A program made the position numbers and the translations under genes. A stretch of DNA of 64,000 nt from Mycolicibacterium insubricum (lineage in GTDB: Bacteria > Actinomycetota > Actinomycetes > Mycobacteriales > Mycobacteriaceae), in NCBI RefSeq assembly GCF_010731615.1, contig NZ_AP022618.1:1736001-1800000 (forward strand). The letters are read 5' to 3'. Below, piece after piece: positions 1 through 8,450 of the stretch. The notes below the pieces were generated by a model, which saw only the letters and a list, made by a program, of their open reading frames with translations, ran no database searches and was not told the origin of the DNA. Position 1 is the stretch's first letter; every line of letters begins with the position of its first letter.

Positions 1-630
1 CCGTAGCGCGACCAAGAGCCAATCGGGGTCGCGGCGCATGGCTTCGAATTCGTTGCGCGACAGGAATATCAACAGTCGTCCGCGTCGAGTTGTGGTCTTT
101 ACTTCAATGTGCAGAGTCGCATCTAGCAGGGCGGCATGGATGTCGTACCCGTATCCGTCTGATACTGCGGCTACATGGCGAACCTGCACGTCGGGAACAG
201 ATTGAAGCAACGATATCAGCGCGTATTCGCCCGCGGCACCGATTCTTTCGCGTTCAGCCGTATCAACCTTCCCCCAACAGCTGTGGACGATCGCAAATGC
301 TTCCGACGGTTCGATGCCCAACGCTTCGGCTGCGAACATGCCATCTTGTGGCATCGAATTTGGTTCCGGCACAAGCAAGTCTGAGTCACGAAACCAAAGT
401 GCCTCGCGAATCGCTGCTTCGAATACTACGTGGACACAGTCGTCCGTGGTCGGGGATGCCTTGAGCAAGCCTCTGGCTTGCAGCCATTCGTACGCGGTGG
501 TGTACTGGGTTGGAGTGATGTCGGCGAACGCAGGATGTGCCCGAAATAAGGCGCGGAGTTGCGCATCGCTCGATTCGCGCCGATGTTCAAGCCAGCGGGC
601 AGCAGCTCGAAGGACTGTACTAGACGGCAC
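1..630 (-). CDS. DUF3883-domain nuclease-like protein (3' end cut by window edge)
   Basis: This reading frame runs off the left edge, so about 210 N-terminal codons are visible. The start is a GTG at 630, overlapping the helicase stop by 11 bases, which points to translational coupling. The visible end carries the DUF3883 signature: an AGEYA stretch, then GYGYDI, then IEVKTT, then FLSRNEFE. GYGYDI and IEVKTT fit the D...ExK core of the PD-(D/E)XK nuclease fold. DUF3883 is common as the C-terminal domain of restriction and defence proteins. It is the third gene of the ParB-helicase-DUF3883 operon, and I infer a DNA-cleaving or DNA-binding effector. The missing part prevents a length comparison. 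Confidence 0.75.
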   Translation of the reverse strand, partial: MPSSTVLRAAARWLEHRRESSDAQLRALFRAHPAFADITPTQYTTAYEWLQARGLLKASPTTDDCVHVVFEAAIREALWFRDSDLLVPEPNSMPQDGMFAAEALGIEPSEAFAIVHSCWGKVDTAERERIGAAGEYALISLLQSVPDVQVRHVAAVSDGYGYDIHAALLDATLHIEVKTTTRRGRLLIFLSRNEFEAMRRDPDWLLVALR

Positions 631-2446
631 CGGCACGGAGGTGCCCCATCAACGCTTGCAGGTCGCTGTGATCAAGTCCGCCGCCAACGGCAGGTTCTTC
701 ATCCAGGTCAGCTAGCTCCTGCACTGCAGGGTCATCGAGGATGCGCCCCATAAAGTCGAGTTTGGAAGCGAGCCGCTGGTTCACGATCTCGTCAATCGTG
801 CCAACGCTTGTAAGCACGACGATCCGGGTCTCGACATCAGGAGCCAAGCCAAGCCGATGGATACGGTCGAGACTTTGCAGGAATCGCCCCGCGGCGAAGT
901 CCCGGTCAATGTACACAGCATCGTGGCACTCATGATGCAGGCTGATGCCCTCGCCCAGTGTTGCGGGGTTTGACACGAGCACCATGCATTCGGGGTCGCT
1001 CCGGAAGCGCGCGATCTCGCTATCACGATCCTCAGTTGCACCGTGAACGATGGCAGGATGAAACTCCTGAAGGATGTCGGCCAACGTGTTGATGCTGCGG
1101 ATGAACGAGGACCACACAAGGGTCTTCCGCCCGGCTGCGGCATTTGATGCCACGATGGCAAGCGCCTCCTGATACTTGGGTGAGAGTTCATAGCTCGGTA
1201 GGTCTTGCATCAGTCTCAAAAGCGGCGAGTCATGTGGCACCGGGAGCGGTGGCACTTGGTACGCCAATGGTTCATATCTTGTGGTTCCCGCCGCAAGAAG
1301 CGCGGGACTGATCGCGGCCATGAGCAGGTAGACGAGGATGCGGCCGAGGAGCTGCAAATCGTCTTGTGAGGTTGCTGCTCTGGCGGAATACATGCCGATC
1401 AGTCCGTCGTAGATTTCGCGATGGAGCGGCGGTAGATCGACTAGCCGTTGGCTGAGACTGACTGGGGGAAGACCGAGTTCGCCTTTTGTGGTTCGCGTGA
1501 ATAGCGGCTGTAAGACACGACTTGCGTACGCGAGGTCGCCTCCGGCGACGGCATTGCTCACGGTGCGCCGACCGTGACCGGGCCATACAAATCCCAGCAG
1601 GTTCTCAAGGTCTCTCGCGCCGTTCGGTGCAGGAGTGCCTGTGAGGATCAGCCGACGCCGAGCACGTGCGCCGAGCGCCATGCACGCAGCCCCGTATACT
1701 CCATCGGCACCTCGCTTCATCCGATGCGCTTCGTCCAGGATGAGGAGCGTGGGCCGGGCAACTAGCCAGCGCCCCAGCGCGCTTAAGGAGCCTCGAAGCC
1801 GCTCGTAGTTCACAACGAGAGCTTCTGTGGATGGGTTGGCGTTGGATTCGAAGATTTCCATCCGAAGGGCCGGAGTCAGACACTCGGCGTTCTCCGTCTG
1901 CCAAGATTCGTAGCAGGATTTTGGGCCGACAATCAGCATCCGGTCGACGATGCCCATCTCTCTAAGTGCTTGAAACACTGCAAGTCCCACGCGGGTTTTA
2001 CCTGCGCCGGGGACAGAGAAATTGGCCCCATGGCGGAGTGACAACAGGCGTGCAACGTCTCGCTGCTGGAAGTTCGTTAAGTTGCCCCTCCATCCAGATC
2101 CGAGCAAATCCTGCACGGCTTCCGGTGCGATGTGAGTAACGGTGTTTGCGTCGTCCTGGAGGTGTCCGGCGACGTTTTGGGCATCAAGCGTTGTGTCGCG
2201 CGCGAGAGCCGCGAGGTCAGGTTGCCAGGACACACTTTCTGGATGTGGCCACGTCGCTAACTCTGCGAGATTCAAAAGTAGGTCGTCAACCGCGACGTCG
2301 GCTATGCCGAGCGCACGCAACCGAGCCGTCCGAAACCGTGTTGCTAACCGTTGCAGTTCGTCCGAATGTCCGTTGCCTGCGCGCAGTCGCGCGACCAACT
2401 CGTGGTCGCCAAACTCGATCTCCAGCGACGGGTTGGATTCGGTCAT
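620..2446 (-). CDS. SNF2-family DEAH helicase/translocase of the defence island
   Basis: A 608-residue SF2 ATPase. After a helical N-terminal region of about 120 residues come Walker A VPGAGKT (145-151), DEAH (238-241), motif III LTGTPAP, and a second RecA lobe with LVSNPATLGEGI (motif V) and QSLDRIHRLG (motif VI). These are SNF2/RapA-type motifs. The ATG start overlaps the stop of the ParB-like gene (ATGA). Such translocases accompany nucleases in DISARM, Dpd and related systems. Here it sits between a ParB-like sensor or NTPase and a DUF3883 nuclease, so a role in scanning or remodelling foreign DNA is inferred. It is not an obvious type I or III restriction R subunit, because no nuclease domain is fused. 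Confidence 0.85.
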   Translation of the reverse strand: MTESNPSLEIEFGDHELVARLRAGNGHSDELQRLATRFRTARLRALGIADVAVDDLLLNLAELATWPHPESVSWQPDLAALARDTTLDAQNVAGHLQDDANTVTHIAPEAVQDLLGSGWRGNLTNFQQRDVARLLSLRHGANFSVPGAGKTRVGLAVFQALREMGIVDRMLIVGPKSCYESWQTENAECLTPALRMEIFESNANPSTEALVVNYERLRGSLSALGRWLVARPTLLILDEAHRMKRGADGVYGAACMALGARARRRLILTGTPAPNGARDLENLLGFVWPGHGRRTVSNAVAGGDLAYASRVLQPLFTRTTKGELGLPPVSLSQRLVDLPPLHREIYDGLIGMYSARAATSQDDLQLLGRILVYLLMAAISPALLAAGTTRYEPLAYQVPPLPVPHDSPLLRLMQDLPSYELSPKYQEALAIVASNAAAGRKTLVWSSFIRSINTLADILQEFHPAIVHGATEDRDSEIARFRSDPECMVLVSNPATLGEGISLHHECHDAVYIDRDFAAGRFLQSLDRIHRLGLAPDVETRIVVLTSVGTIDEIVNQRLASKLDFMGRILDDPAVQELADLDEEPAVGGGLDHSDLQALMGHLRAGAV

Positions 2447-3855
2447 TGATTAGCCTCGGTGATCGTCAGCAGCCAGTCGACACCTTCTCCGGGTTCCGTG
2501 AAGGTTCGTCGGGCTTCTTTGGCGAGCTTGGTGATGGCGGTGCGCAGCCGCAGAACGGCGTCATCAAATGCGGAGTCGTCGACTGCTCGTGTCGCGCGGC
2601 TTTGCGCAAGATCGCCAGCGCACAGCTCGATATCGTCGCATGCGTCCGAAAGTCTCTCTGGAGCAGCCAGTTTGCGTTGTTGAAGGCGGGCGTCTCTTCC
2701 GGCGGGTTTCAATGCGCGATCGAACGACTCGCGTGCGGCAGCGAGCTTGGCGTCGGCAGCGCTACCTGCTCCATCTCCGTCCGTTGACGACACCGTTTGC
2801 GCTGCAGCTTTCGCCCTGAGCAGATCATCTGCGAGCGCCTTCGCAACTCTCGCTTGCGGCCCAGCGCCTGGAACTTCGACATCGAGACCGGGAATCTTGA
2901 TACTGGCTGATGCGCCAACGGTCGGTTTGATGTCGTCAGGCAATTTCGGCTCAAGGTACTTTTCGTAGAAATCTGGTTGTGCAAACCTGAGATCGGTCTT
3001 GGCATAGCCAAGGACGATCATGGCGAGCCGCGTCTCCTTCAGCGCTTCCGCTGCGTCTCGGTCGGTGGCGGCCACCTTTGTGTACGCGCGATAGAGTTCA
3101 CGCAGCTTCTCCTGGTGGTCCTCGAAATCGATCTCGCGAAGCACAGAGTCTTCGTTCGTCCTACTCCGATCGATCGCATCGCGGATTACGCCGTAGACCC
3201 ACTGATCCTGCTCCAGAGTCGGCTTCTTGATTCGAAACTCTCGGGCAATGTCTTCTGGCCGCCGCCCAAGCTTGAGCTGCTCGTCCATTGCAATGAGACG
3301 GTTGATGTATGAGTAGTCGCGCTTTTGCTCTTTCCTCAGCTGCAGCGACAGCTCGACCGTATTGATGTCGTCCCAGTCGGAGGTTTCCGGGAGGACCCCC
3401 ACCCGAATGTATTTCTCGCCGAGCTCGCGTAGTGCCGCACAGCGGGTGTTTCCATTGACGAGTACCCCATAGACGGAGATGAGCCCAGGATCGCGTTGAC
3501 TGAAGGACTCAAGATCGTCACGTAGCGCTTCGAAATCCGGATCAATCTTGTCGGGATCAGACGGTTGGCACTTCAGGAGGCGATCGAGATAGTCCTGCGC
3601 CACCTGCCCCCAGGGATTGTCTTGCAGCGCTTGGTCCCTTACAGGATCGAGTGACCGCTGTGCCCTAATGCGATGGGTATCGGGGTTGTAGTAGAGAAGG
3701 TCCACTGGCATAGAGATGACATAAAGATGCTTGGGCTGGCCACGCCATTCGATCGTGACCTTCTCGCCGTTTGAGTTGGCAGCCTCTTCGATTTGCCCTT
3801 TGACGATCTCGCTGATCTGCGAGCCGCGTGGCGGAACTCCGTAGTCTGCAGCCAT
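2443..3855 (-). CDS. ParB-like nuclease/NTPase-domain protein
   Basis: The protein has 470 residues from the ATG at 3855, which has a GAGGGGAAGG ribosome site about 10 bases upstream. A longer frame to 3945 exists but would nearly abut the divergent gene. The ParB core is visible: GVLVNGNTRCAALRELG followed by RVGVLPE. A helix-turn-helix-like stretch lies around IAREFRIKKPTLEQ, with an Ala-rich helical C-terminus. ParB/Srx-fold proteins bind CTP and load on DNA, and similar ones occur in DNA-modification and restriction clusters (for example DndB- or DpdB-type contexts). It is the first gene of a three-gene coupled operon with the helicase and DUF3883 protein. Function in defence is inferred from that company. 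Confidence 0.7.
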   Translation of the reverse strand: MAADYGVPPRGSQISEIVKGQIEEAANSNGEKVTIEWRGQPKHLYVISMPVDLLYYNPDTHRIRAQRSLDPVRDQALQDNPWGQVAQDYLDRLLKCQPSDPDKIDPDFEALRDDLESFSQRDPGLISVYGVLVNGNTRCAALRELGEKYIRVGVLPETSDWDDINTVELSLQLRKEQKRDYSYINRLIAMDEQLKLGRRPEDIAREFRIKKPTLEQDQWVYGVIRDAIDRSRTNEDSVLREIDFEDHQEKLRELYRAYTKVAATDRDAAEALKETRLAMIVLGYAKTDLRFAQPDFYEKYLEPKLPDDIKPTVGASASIKIPGLDVEVPGAGPQARVAKALADDLLRAKAAAQTVSSTDGDGAGSAADAKLAAARESFDRALKPAGRDARLQQRKLAAPERLSDACDDIELCAGDLAQSRATRAVDDSAFDDAVLRLRTAITKLAKEARRTFTEPGEGVDWLLTITEANQ

Positions 3856-3879
3856 CGGCGTGAAGCCTTCCCCTCGGGT

Positions 3880-3885
3880 TCTATA
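3880..3885 (-). promoter_or_regulatory. candidate -10 box for the ParB-helicase-DUF3883 operon
   Basis: TATAGA reads on the minus strand 24 bases before the chosen ParB start at 3855, within the short divergent gap to the HNH-like gene. No convincing -35 was seen. The position also supports the shorter ParB-like start. Confidence 0.3.
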
Positions 3886-3968
3886 GTTCGACGGAGATGT
3901 TGCCAGCCACCTCCGACCGACGATAGCAATCGCTGGTCCGGACACGCCAGATGGGAGACGGTGTCGGA

Positions 3969-4661
3969 ATGATGCGGCCCAGATGGAACGACTCTCGATT
4001 CTCGGCCGGAACGATGGTGCGCGGCGCCCTGTGGCTGCTCGACGTTGTCGGCGAAGGCAACGTCTTTACGAAGGAGCAAGTCAGAAGTGCATTTCCAGGC
4101 GTTTCGCAAGCCGACCGCCGCATTCGTGACCTGCGAGACTACGGATGGACGATCTTCTCCAGCTCCGACGACGCCACACTCGAATTGGACGAGCAGAGAT
4201 TCGTGGCGGCGGGTATCGCAGTGTGGGATCCGGCCGCTCGACGCCAGGCGCAAGCCAAAGCCATAACAGCCAAGGAACGTCACGCGGCCATGGCTGCCGA
4301 CGGCTTCCAGTGTGTCGTATGCGGCGTAGGTGGTGGAGAGACCTATCCGGACTCGCCAAATGAGACAGCCGTGCTCGGCACTACGCGGCGTCCGGTTGGC
4401 CTTCCTGACGGGTCGTCTGCCAAACAGCTCGTGACCGAGTGCAAGCGGTGTAGAGCCGGGGACGGCTCTTCTAGGCCGCCGGCTGATATCCGAAGGCTGA
4501 TTGAAGACGCACGCAACTTAGAGGATGACGACCGGAACCATCTGCATCGTTGGGTGGAGCGGGGACGGCGGGGACCAACGCCGCTTGACCGGCTGTGGAA
4601 CGCATACCGCCAGCTACCTGCTGAAGCGAGGCACGAGTTCGAGCGGTCTTTTGATACCTGA
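3969..4661 (+). CDS. HNH-like zinc-finger endonuclease-type protein
   Basis: About 230 residues. The start is ambiguous: ATG 3951, 3969 or 3972. 3969 is chosen because a GGGAG lies about 11 bases upstream. The N-terminal half looks like a winged helix (FTKEQVRSAFPGVSQADRRI), suggesting DNA binding. The C-terminal half has KERHAAMAADGFQC followed by CVVCG and, 45 residues on, CKRCRAG. That gives the two CxxC knuckles of a treble-clef HNH domain, but the usual central His residues are not evident. It precedes the NaeI homologue on the same strand with a 59-base gap and is divergent from the ParB operon. I infer a regulator or accessory nuclease of the restriction module. Confidence 0.6.
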   Translation: MMRPRWNDSRFSAGTMVRGALWLLDVVGEGNVFTKEQVRSAFPGVSQADRRIRDLRDYGWTIFSSSDDATLELDEQRFVAAGIAVWDPAARRQAQAKAITAKERHAAMAADGFQCVVCGVGGGETYPDSPNETAVLGTTRRPVGLPDGSSAKQLVTECKRCRAGDGSSRPPADIRRLIEDARNLEDDDRNHLHRWVERGRRGPTPLDRLWNAYRQLPAEARHEFERSFDT

Positions 4662-4720
4662 GGGCGGCTTGGACGGCGCTAGGCTCAGCGCAATCGACAT
4701 CGTGGACAGGGGTTTCGAAC

Positions 4721-5692
4721 GTGGTCGACATTTCGTGGCCTGCAGGGCACGACCTCGAGATGGAGGAGGTAGTAGCGGAGCTATACCGACTCGACCCCAC
4801 GGGAGACCGTGTGGCGACAGTGCTCCGGGATACGTTCGACCAGCTCTACGACGGCCAGCACACCGGCCGATGGAACTTCAACGACCTGTACAAGACCGAG
4901 AAGACCCACATGGGCACGTTGGTCGAGATCAACCTGCATCGCGAGTTCAACTTCGACGACGGTGACAAGACGGACTACCGCATCGCAGGTGTCCAGGTGG
5001 ACTGCAAGTATTCGATGAAATCGTACGGCTGGATGCTGCCGCCGGAAGTCATCGGTGAGATTGCGCTGCTGGTTACGGCAAATGATGAGGCCTCGACATG
5101 GCGAGCCGGCCTCTTGCGTGTAATCCCTCAGACGACAAGGGGAACGCAGAACCGGGACGCGAAGACATCGTTGTCGCTGTTGGGCCGTGAGCAGATCCGG
5201 TGGCTATGGGCAGACCATCCAGGGCTTGCGCCGAACCTCTTCCATGAACTGGACTCCGCAACGCGCGATGCGATCTTCAACGCCAAGGCCCGGCGGGGGA
5301 GCCAACACGGTCAGGCTCGGGTGAACGAACTCTTTCGCCAGGTGCACGCCCGCATCGTCCGACGTGCCGAGTTGGCAACCGTCGCCCAACAGGATGACTT
5401 TATGAAGCGGGCAAGAGGGAATGGAGGAGCGCGCACTACGCTGCGGCCAGAGGGCATACTTGTGCTCGGACATCAGGATAATGACCCCAGGGTTGCGGCG
5501 ACTCTGGGCTTACCCGTGCCTAAGAAGGGTGAGTTGGTGGCTGCTCGCGTTGTCCGTGCACAACTCGGACGGTCCGATCCCGTTGCCGAGATTGATGGTG
5601 AGGAATGGGCTATCGCCCGTATTGACGACGAAGTATCATCTGCGCCCGTGATTGAACGAAAAAGGTTGAAAAATTCGACCGCCATAGTGTGA
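4721..5692 (+). CDS. NaeI-family type IIE restriction endonuclease
   Basis: 323 residues from a GTG; an ATG 13 codons in is an alternative. It matches NaeI along its whole length (317 residues as I recall it). The nuclease core is conserved: E69, D85, and D94-C95-K96 within GVQVDCKYS, equivalent to NaeI E70, D86, D95 and K97. Leu42 in DQLYDGQ corresponds to the Leu43 whose change to Lys gives NaeI topoisomerase activity, so this copy should be a normal endonuclease. The C-terminal region (HGQARVNELFR, ATVAQQDDFMKR, ILGHQDNDP) is the CAP-like second DNA-binding domain. Expected target is GCCGGC, bound at two sites. No cognate methyltransferase lies in the window. It converges on gajB with a 13-base gap. 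Confidence 0.93.
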   Translation: MVDISWPAGHDLEMEEVVAELYRLDPTGDRVATVLRDTFDQLYDGQHTGRWNFNDLYKTEKTHMGTLVEINLHREFNFDDGDKTDYRIAGVQVDCKYSMKSYGWMLPPEVIGEIALLVTANDEASTWRAGLLRVIPQTTRGTQNRDAKTSLSLLGREQIRWLWADHPGLAPNLFHELDSATRDAIFNAKARRGSQHGQARVNELFRQVHARIVRRAELATVAQQDDFMKRARGNGGARTTLRPEGILVLGHQDNDPRVAATLGLPVPKKGELVAARVVRAQLGRSDPVAEIDGEEWAIARIDDEVSSAPVIERKRLKNSTAIV

Positions 5693-5705
5693 CTATAAAT
5701 GCATT

Positions 5706-6740
5706 CTATACAACAAATGCAACGCTGTGCTTCGCGCGAGTGACCGCGACATAGAATTTCGCGATATCACCCGCGTCCGCAACATTTTTTGTTTTCAGAT
5801 ACTTTTTCATCTTTTCGGTTGGGAAGATCAGCACCCGTTCAAACGTGCGGCCTTTGGATACACCAAAGTTCATTGCTGAGTAGCCAAGGGTGTTGGTGGT
5901 GATTCGGTACCGCATAACCACCGGCTGATGCGTAGCCATGTACTCGTCAACTTGAGACTCGGTGATCTCGAAAATGCCATCGTGATTTGTTGAGTCGGTA
6001 TTTTTCGAAGTCGTTCCCGGAAGATCCGGATATAGCGCATCTGCGAAATCGCAGATATCTTGGTTGCAGCGGAAGCTCTCGTTGCGCCATTCGATGGTGA
6101 GCTTGCCAGCGTCCATGCGCTCTTGAAACCAATCATACAATTTCAAGCGTTGGTACGCACTATGTTTGCGAGTGTTGCTCGTCGTGTAAGTGCTTTGTCG
6201 TGGATCGCCGACCATAGTGAGCGAGATATCGGAATCAATTAGCAAGTCAAGAAGATCGAGGTCAAATCCGACGAGGTCCTGTACTTCATCCACGTATAGC
6301 TCATCGTAAATGGTGGTGAGTCGATTAATGACCTTGCCATTCGACGTTTCGTTCAGGCTGGCAGCAAAATCTGCTGCGTTGTCGCTGTAGATGTTGGAGG
6401 CCGAATCGATGTAATAACCGTCGATATTGGCCTTTTTCGCAAATCGGGACGGCTTTGTTGTGAAATTGAGCGAACGCACCCTATTCGTATCCGTGAGATA
6501 ATTTTGATAGGGCTTTATGCAATCTCTGAGCAGAAATGTGAACCAGCTCTTGATCGTGACATTCGGTGGAACTGTTCCCATCCGTTTCGTAAGTCGTTCA
6601 GTTATTTGGGCAAGATTCTCAATGGTGTACGTCGTGATGAGGATCCGCCGCGCCGGATCGGTGTCGGCGACAGCTTGGATGATGGATTCCGTCTTTCGCG
6701 AACCCGCCGCTGCGAGAATGGCAAGATTATTGGATGGCAT
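5706..6740 (-). CDS. gajB: GajB-like compact UvrD/SF1A helicase (Gabija-like)
   Basis: 344 residues, shorter than the roughly 490-residue GajB of Bacillus. SF1A motifs are present in order: Walker A AAAGSRKT (10-17), LITTYTIENLA (Ia), Walker B DEVQD (151-155), GDPRQST (178-184), a WRNESFRCNQDI motif-IV-like stretch and C-terminal VTRAKHSV (motif VI). Accessory domains appear reduced. The gene overlaps the 3' end of gajA by 14 bases, so the two are coupled. In Gabija, GajB is thought to respond to DNA ends and act with the GajA nuclease. Codons are noticeably more A/T-rich than in the mce region, which indicates transfer. Confidence 0.82.
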   Translation of the reverse strand: MPSNNLAILAAAGSRKTESIIQAVADTDPARRILITTYTIENLAQITERLTKRMGTVPPNVTIKSWFTFLLRDCIKPYQNYLTDTNRVRSLNFTTKPSRFAKKANIDGYYIDSASNIYSDNAADFAASLNETSNGKVINRLTTIYDELYVDEVQDLVGFDLDLLDLLIDSDISLTMVGDPRQSTYTTSNTRKHSAYQRLKLYDWFQERMDAGKLTIEWRNESFRCNQDICDFADALYPDLPGTTSKNTDSTNHDGIFEITESQVDEYMATHQPVVMRYRITTNTLGYSAMNFGVSKGRTFERVLIFPTEKMKKYLKTKNVADAGDIAKFYVAVTRAKHSVAFVV

Positions 6741-8325
6741 TTAGGATGTACTCCGGCATCGACACTGTTTCAGCTGTCCCAAATACCGCCACCGCACAGG
6801 TTGTCTTGTTCTTGTCATTGGTTATGTGAGCCAGCATCTTCTCATCGTCAGGAAAGTTCTTGCCGAGGATACGATTCATCTTGTCTCTGCCGTTGAGGCT
6901 ATGAAGATGCTGCTCAAGGCTAGGGAGTGTCGCGTCGTCACTTCGATGAATAGTGATATTCGTGTACTCCACAAAGTCTTCAAATTTTTTGTCGACCGCG
7001 CTGGGATCACCATCGTTGTCAGTGACGACATGGACGGGCTTGCGGAGTTGTGCGGCGATCTCCAGAAAGCGCTTTGATGAAAGGCCTCTTACGTTCAGAA
7101 CGTCGATCCCGTCGTGGATAGGAAGTCGCCCGTCGTGAGTGTCCCTGTAAGCGCGTTGGACAACCAGCTCGTCCGAGGGCCCTTCGACGATGATGGTTTC
7201 GCGAGCGAGGACCAATCGAAGCGTGTCGTAACCCGATAGCTTCATGAAGTAGTCCTGGGTGGCAGGGTCTAGTTCGGTCATCTTGGCCGGCTGCTGCTCG
7301 TTGAGAAGGATCAGCTTCCCAAGGCCGAGCTTGTTGATGACGTATGAACTGTGAGTAGTGATGATGACCTGTCGTTCTTTGCACTTCTCTTCGATCTTGC
7401 CGATCAACTTATTCAGGGTGGCAAACGACAGGTGGTTCTCTGGCTCTTCGATCAAAATGGCGTGAGATTCTTCGAGGCGTCTGCTGATAGCCAGCAGGAT
7501 CTTCATCGTATTCTGCTCACCCGAGCCGATCATCGGAAATGGCAAGTCATCGAGATGCGGGACCAATCCCGACTCCCACCCCGATTGTTGTGATACGTCG
7601 ATGCCGAGTGAAAACGTCTTGTCGCTGACATCTCCCTTTGCATTGTCGAGAATGTCGTTAATTATTTTGATTGAATCATTTGCGGAGAACGTCTGCTTGA
7701 GGTCACGGTACGCTCGGGACAGTTCAACGCGCTGCTGGTCCGTTAAATGTCCCTTGATGATCTTTTGCAGGTAGTAGTCTGCACCGTTTTGAAGGCGAAT
7801 ATTTGCCGCATTGATCATCGATGCGGCAACTGGCACTCCGCGTTGGGTTATCGCAGTTCCAGAGAATGCCATCCACTCTACTTTATAGTACTCGACCGGC
7901 ACGGCCGTCGCAGTTTTCCTGTCGATAAACGTCTTGTATTCCGCCGCGTACTCGTCATTGTAGGCCAAACGAATCCGGATGCCAGGAACGTCCTCCTTCG
8001 CCAGATTATTAGTACCCTTCAAATGCGCAGTCTTGGCATCGTTCTTAAGAAAAAGATCGATTATTATATCGGGTGGGACCGGGTTGGCGCCTGCATTAAT
8101 CTGATCGACGTACTCTTGTGCAACCGCTTGGTTAAACAGATGCGGCGATATCTCGGTTTGAATCAGACGGCCGGCGGTTCTTCCGGTTAGTACTAAGTTG
8201 ATCGCTTCTAGTAGCGTGGACTTGCCTGCTTCATTATCGCCCACAATAATGTTAACGTCGGCATTGAATTCAAGTGTGAAGCACTTGTAGCATTTAAAAT
8301 TCTGGATAATGAGTTTATGAAGCAT
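6727..8325 (-). CDS. gajA: GajA-like OLD-family ATPase/TOPRIM nuclease (Gabija-like)
   Basis: 532 residues. The N-terminal ABC-type ATPase shows VGDNEAGKST (28-37), signature SGEQ and Walker B ILIEEPENH, followed by the H-loop-like ITTHSSYV. The C-terminal TOPRIM domain starts near 378 with IIVEGPSDE and has DNDGD at about 436-440, the metal-binding acidic cluster of OLD nucleases. The start at 8325 has GGGAGG 8 bases upstream. The pair with a UvrD-like helicase downstream is the class 2 OLD arrangement, now known as Gabija. The GajA tetramer nicks DNA when nucleotide levels fall. Low GC and many AT-ending codons mark it as acquired. Confidence 0.88.
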   Translation of the reverse strand: MLHKLIIQNFKCYKCFTLEFNADVNIIVGDNEAGKSTLLEAINLVLTGRTAGRLIQTEISPHLFNQAVAQEYVDQINAGANPVPPDIIIDLFLKNDAKTAHLKGTNNLAKEDVPGIRIRLAYNDEYAAEYKTFIDRKTATAVPVEYYKVEWMAFSGTAITQRGVPVAASMINAANIRLQNGADYYLQKIIKGHLTDQQRVELSRAYRDLKQTFSANDSIKIINDILDNAKGDVSDKTFSLGIDVSQQSGWESGLVPHLDDLPFPMIGSGEQNTMKILLAISRRLEESHAILIEEPENHLSFATLNKLIGKIEEKCKERQVIITTHSSYVINKLGLGKLILLNEQQPAKMTELDPATQDYFMKLSGYDTLRLVLARETIIVEGPSDELVVQRAYRDTHDGRLPIHDGIDVLNVRGLSSKRFLEIAAQLRKPVHVVTDNDGDPSAVDKKFEDFVEYTNITIHRSDDATLPSLEQHLHSLNGRDKMNRILGKNFPDDEKMLAHITNDKNKTTCAVAVFGTAETVSMPEYILNAIQ

Positions 8326-8351
8326 GAATCGAACCTCCCGCGCTGCCGCAT

Positions 8352-8357
8352 ATTATA
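8352..8357 (-). promoter_or_regulatory. -10 box for gajAB
   Basis: A perfect TATAAT reads on the minus strand 27 bases upstream of the gajA start, in an AT-rich patch. The -35 region 17 bases further up (TCGCTA) is weak. Confidence 0.5.
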
Positions 8358-8450
8358 AAGGATATTGGGCTGAGTAGCGAGAGGCTGGCCGCCGGCGTGT
8401 CTCCGTCGCGGAGAGTGCTCTTAGCAAGTGCAAATGCCAAAACGCAGTGA

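Noticed and set aside
1..5692. DISARM, BREX or Dpd system
   Set aside because: No DUF1998, PglZ, BrxC or transglycosylase-type gene is visible; only the helicase and ParB-like element overlap with those systems.
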